Assembly (NCBI GenBank): GCA_964387205.1
Contig: CAYLVY010000165.1
Span: forward strand, 1 to 7,051
Length of the DNA: 7,051 nt
Source: CAIVAT01 sp964387205
GTDB taxonomy: Bacteria; Bacteroidota; Bacteroidia; Bacteroidales; FEN-979
Direction of reading: 5' to 3'
Every line of letters begins with the position of its first letter. Position 1 is the first letter of the stretch. The notes under the pieces are model-generated. The model had not been told where the DNA came from. It ran no database searches and worked only from the letters and a program-made list of their open reading frames with translations. Positions 4,868-7,051 of this stretch are shown one piece after another. The translations under genes and the position numbers were made by a program.

Positions 4868-6637
4868 CTATTCCACATAGGTTGCCCCACTCTTGTCGAA
4901 ATATTTGGTGTGGAGCAGGTGGTGCGATCTCTCGCTGAGCGGTTTTCCGAGGAACTCCTTGTACAGTTCGATGATGAATGGGTTCTCGTGTGACTTTCTG
5001 ATCGATTTTCCGGCATCTTCGCGGTAAATGGCTGCCGCCCTTTTCTTAATGATCTCCGAATCGCCGTGGTGATAAGGCTGGCCGCCGCCACCAATACAAC
5101 CTCCGGGACAGGCCATGATCTCAATGGCATGAAACCGGCTCTTTCCGGCCTGGACATCCTCCAGGAGTTTCCGGGCATTCCCAAGCCCGTGCGCAATACC
5201 GATGTTGATGGGTAATCCGCCGAAATCGATCGTGGCATGGCGAATATTCTCCAGGCCGCGCAGTTCTTTGAATTCCACTTTTTCAAGTTTCTTCCCTGTA
5301 TATAATTCGTAAGCCGTCCGGCAGGCCGCTTCTATCACACCTCCTGTGTTTCCGAAGATTACTGCAGCCCCTGTCGATTCGCCCAGCGGATTGTCGAAGT
5401 CTGCGTCCGGTAAACTGTTGAAATCGATGTTCGCCTGCTTGATCAGGTGCGCCAATTCACGGGTGGAGAGAGAAAAATTGACATCCGGATCTCCATCAAC
5501 CTTGAATTCATCACGCTGGCATTCATATTTTTTTGCAAGACAGGGCATGACCGAGACCACGATCATGTTCTTGCGGTCGATTCCCAGTTTCTTACCGAAA
5601 TATTCCTTGGCAATCGGGCCGAACATCTGTTGCGGTGATTTGGCGGTGGAGGGGACGTCCATCAGATCCGGGAAATTATGTTCAAAAAAGTTGACCCAAC
5701 CCGGGCAGCAACTGGTGAGAATAGGGAGCCTGACATTGGTATCACCCTTGAGGTGACGGGTAAGACGGTCGAGAAGTTCACTGCCTTCCTCCATGATCGT
5801 GAGGTCAGCCGCGAAGTCAGTGTCGAAAACATAGTTGAATCCAAGTCGCCTTAAAGCTGCGACCATCTTACCCGTTACAAGAGTGCCTGGTTCCAGGCCG
5901 AATTCTTCGCCAAGGGCGGCGCGAACGGCAGGTGCAGTCTGAACCACCACAGTTTTGGTGGGATCAGCGAGAGCATTGATTACGTTGCGCGAGTGGTCAA
6001 CCTCGGTCAGGGCGCCGGTGGGGCAGACAGAAACACACTGTCCGCAATAGGTACACGGCGATTTTTCGAGGTTCATCTCGAACGCCGGTGCCACCACCGC
6101 CATAAATCCACGGTTGACGGCAGATAGCGCACCTACCGTCTGTACATCGTTGCACATCATTTCGCACCGCCTGCACATGATGCATTTGTCAACATCCCGG
6201 ATGATGGCAGGCGAAGTATCCTTGCGGTACGTCGACTGCTCACCCTGATAGGGTATCTCACGGACGCCCAGTGTCTGTGCCAATGTCTGGAGCTCACAAT
6301 TTCCGGATTTGGCACAGGTAAGGCATTCAGCAGGATGATCAGAAAGTATGAGCTCCAGAACAGTGCGGCGAGCGTTCAATACCCTGATCGAATGGGTGTT
6401 GACTTCCATTCCCTCTGCTACATTCGTACAACAGGCAGGAGCGAGATTACGTCGACCGGTAACTTCCACCACACAGATGCGGCATCCGCCGGGCCGGTTT
6501 TCAATGTCGAGATCTTTGAGTTGAAAGTAACAGAGGGTAGGTATATCAATGCCGACTTGCGCGGCAGCTTTTAATATTGTTGTATCTTTTTGAACTTCAA
6601 CGGCTTTACCGTCAATAGTCAACTTTATCATATCCAT
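4868..6637 (-). CDS. hydA: [FeFe] hydrogenase catalytic subunit (HydA/HndD type)
   Basis: This 589-residue cytoplasmic enzyme reduces protons or oxidises H2 at the H-cluster. Domains in order: N-terminal [2Fe-2S] ferredoxin (Cys36, Cys52, Cys55 and Cys69 or 70); the His-Cys3 [4Fe-4S] site (His101, Cys105, Cys108, Cys114); two [4Fe-4S] motifs, CIMCRRCEMMC (152-162) and CTYCGQCVSVC (195-205); the H-cluster domain; and a C-terminal small-subunit region (about 525-589). All three signatures are intact: L1 TSCCPGW (308-314; Cys310 for proton transfer, Cys311 as ligand), L2 MPCLAKKYE (364-372) and L3 MACPGGC (508-514; Cys510, Cys514). Length and the wide Cys36-Cys52 spacing match NADP-reducing HndD-type enzymes. 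A second ATG at 6631 (MIKLTIDG) has better Shine-Dalgarno spacing and may be the true start. The gene lies 11 bases after hydB. No maturase genes (hydE, hydF, hydG) are in view. Confidence 0.96.
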   Translation of the reverse strand: MDMIKLTIDGKAVEVQKDTTILKAAAQVGIDIPTLCYFQLKDLDIENRPGGCRICVVEVTGRRNLAPACCTNVAEGMEVNTHSIRVLNARRTVLELILSDHPAECLTCAKSGNCELQTLAQTLGVREIPYQGEQSTYRKDTSPAIIRDVDKCIMCRRCEMMCNDVQTVGALSAVNRGFMAVVAPAFEMNLEKSPCTYCGQCVSVCPTGALTEVDHSRNVINALADPTKTVVVQTAPAVRAALGEEFGLEPGTLVTGKMVAALRRLGFNYVFDTDFAADLTIMEEGSELLDRLTRHLKGDTNVRLPILTSCCPGWVNFFEHNFPDLMDVPSTAKSPQQMFGPIAKEYFGKKLGIDRKNMIVVSVMPCLAKKYECQRDEFKVDGDPDVNFSLSTRELAHLIKQANIDFNSLPDADFDNPLGESTGAAVIFGNTGGVIEAACRTAYELYTGKKLEKVEFKELRGLENIRHATIDFGGLPINIGIAHGLGNARKLLEDVQAGKSRFHAIEIMACPGGCIGGGGQPYHHGDSEIIKKRAAAIYREDAGKSIRKSHENPFIIELYKEFLGKPLSERSHHLLHTKYFDKSGATYVE

Positions 6638-6639
6638 GA

Positions 6640-6643
6640 TCCT
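6640..6643 (-). promoter_or_regulatory. Shine-Dalgarno site AGGA before hydA
   Basis: AGGA lies two bases before the ATG at 6637 but eight bases before the second ATG at 6631. The latter is the usual distance and gives the common family N-terminus MIKLTIDGK, so this site argues mildly for 6631 as the real start. Confidence 0.5.
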
Positions 6644-6648
6644 GAATG

Positions 6649-7051
6649 TTAATTAATAAAGATCGCGTTGAATTTACATTTCTCCATACAGGCACCGCAT
6701 TTAATGCATTTATCCTGGTCGATCACATGAACCTGCTTGCGTTCACCAATAATAGCATCCACCGGACAATTTCTGGCACATAAGGTACATCCGATACAAT
6801 TTTCCGGTATCACCATGTAACGCATCAGAGATTTGCAGTTTTTAGCTGCACACTTTCTTTGGTCCACATGTTCCACAAACTCATTATAGAAATTGTCCAT
6901 TGCGGATAATACAGGGTTGGGGGAGGTCTGCCCAAGTCCGCACAATGAAGTGTCTTTGATGACATAACTGAGGTTCCTCAACTTGTCTATGTCTTCGGGA
7001 ACCCCGTTTCCCTGGGTGATCTTTTCCAGCAATTCAAATAAACGCTTATTC
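6649..7051 (-). CDS. hydB: NuoF-like flavin/iron-sulfur subunit of [FeFe] hydrogenase, C-terminal part
   Basis: The frame is open from the right edge to a TAA at 6649. It shows the last 133 residues of a protein whose FMN- and NAD(P)H-binding domains lie outside the window. Numbered from the first full codon, ELLEKITQGNG...DTSLCGLGQTSPNP (6-46) is the end of the NuoF domain, with Cys37 as the last ligand of its [4Fe-4S] cluster. KCAAKNCKSL (66-75) holds a Cys pair typical of this subfamily. CIGCTLCARNC (85-95) and CIKCGACMEKC (115-125) form an added two-cluster ferredoxin domain, which respiratory NuoF lacks and HydB/HndC subunits have. The subunit would take electrons from or give them to NAD(P)H and link to HydA. 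It is the most upstream visible gene of the operon and ends 11 bases before hydA. No valid start is in view. Confidence 0.93.
   Translation of the reverse strand, partial: NKRLFELLEKITQGNGVPEDIDKLRNLSYVIKDTSLCGLGQTSPNPVLSAMDNFYNEFVEHVDQRKCAAKNCKSLMRYMVIPENCIGCTLCARNCPVDAIIGERKQVHVIDQDKCIKCGACMEKCKFNAIFIN

Noticed and set aside
4846..5286. A 146-residue minus-strand frame over the end of hydA
   Set aside because: It overlaps the conserved L3 and small-subunit coding of hydA in another frame and has no recognisable domain.
4353..7051. Respiratory complex I (nuoE/nuoF/nuoG) operon
   Set aside because: The NuoG-like gene carries all three H-cluster signatures and the NuoF-like gene has an extra two-cluster ferredoxin domain, both marks of a soluble [FeFe] hydrogenase.

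Overview
The window looks like a piece of a Bacteroidota chromosome from an anaerobic, fermentative member with a type IX secretion system (T9SS). The evidence is a T9SS type A C-terminal sorting domain, a secreted protein with the 'FKYQAVIHDNNGNIL' domain typical of this phylum, A-rich leaders with few strong Shine-Dalgarno sites, and a soluble multi-subunit [FeFe] hydrogenase. It could be a Bacteroidales/Marinilabiliales-type lineage, but the sequence does not settle this.

Layout. Positions 1-1037 (minus strand) hold two exported proteins in tandem: a small T9SS cargo protein, then a protein cut by the left edge that has a phage tail-collar-like domain. Positions 1038-1482 are a divergent intergenic region. 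Positions 1483-2709 (plus) encode a 408-residue protein of unknown function with an HTH-like N-terminus. Its 3' end overlaps by 33 bases the convergent BadF/BcrAD-family N-acetylglucosamine-kinase-like gene (2677-3555, minus). Four bases upstream of that kinase ends a REP-associated tyrosine transposase (RAYT, 3560-4168, minus). A REP-like perfect palindrome and a four-copy 18-bp tandem repeat sit inside the RAYT reading frame. Behind the RAYT start lie a nine-copy heptanucleotide array (4207-4269) and a strong rho-independent terminator (4294-4328).

Positions 4353-7051 (minus) are the 3' part of an NAD(P)H-linked [FeFe] hydrogenase operon in the order hydB (NuoF-like, cut by the right edge), hydA (catalytic subunit, every H-cluster ligand present) and hydC (NuoE-like), ending at that terminator. 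Together the three subunits would pass electrons between NAD(P)H, possibly ferredoxin, and protons to make or use H2. This fits disposal of reducing equivalents in fermentation.

The most notable part is the repeat-rich RAYT locus. A REP-like palindrome has apparently entered the transposase's own coding sequence, and half of it has been amplified as in-frame 6-residue repeats. The 18-bp unit has no stop codon in any of its six frames. The rest looks like ordinary metabolic and surface-protein content. I saw no CRISPR array, tRNA, rRNA or defence system.
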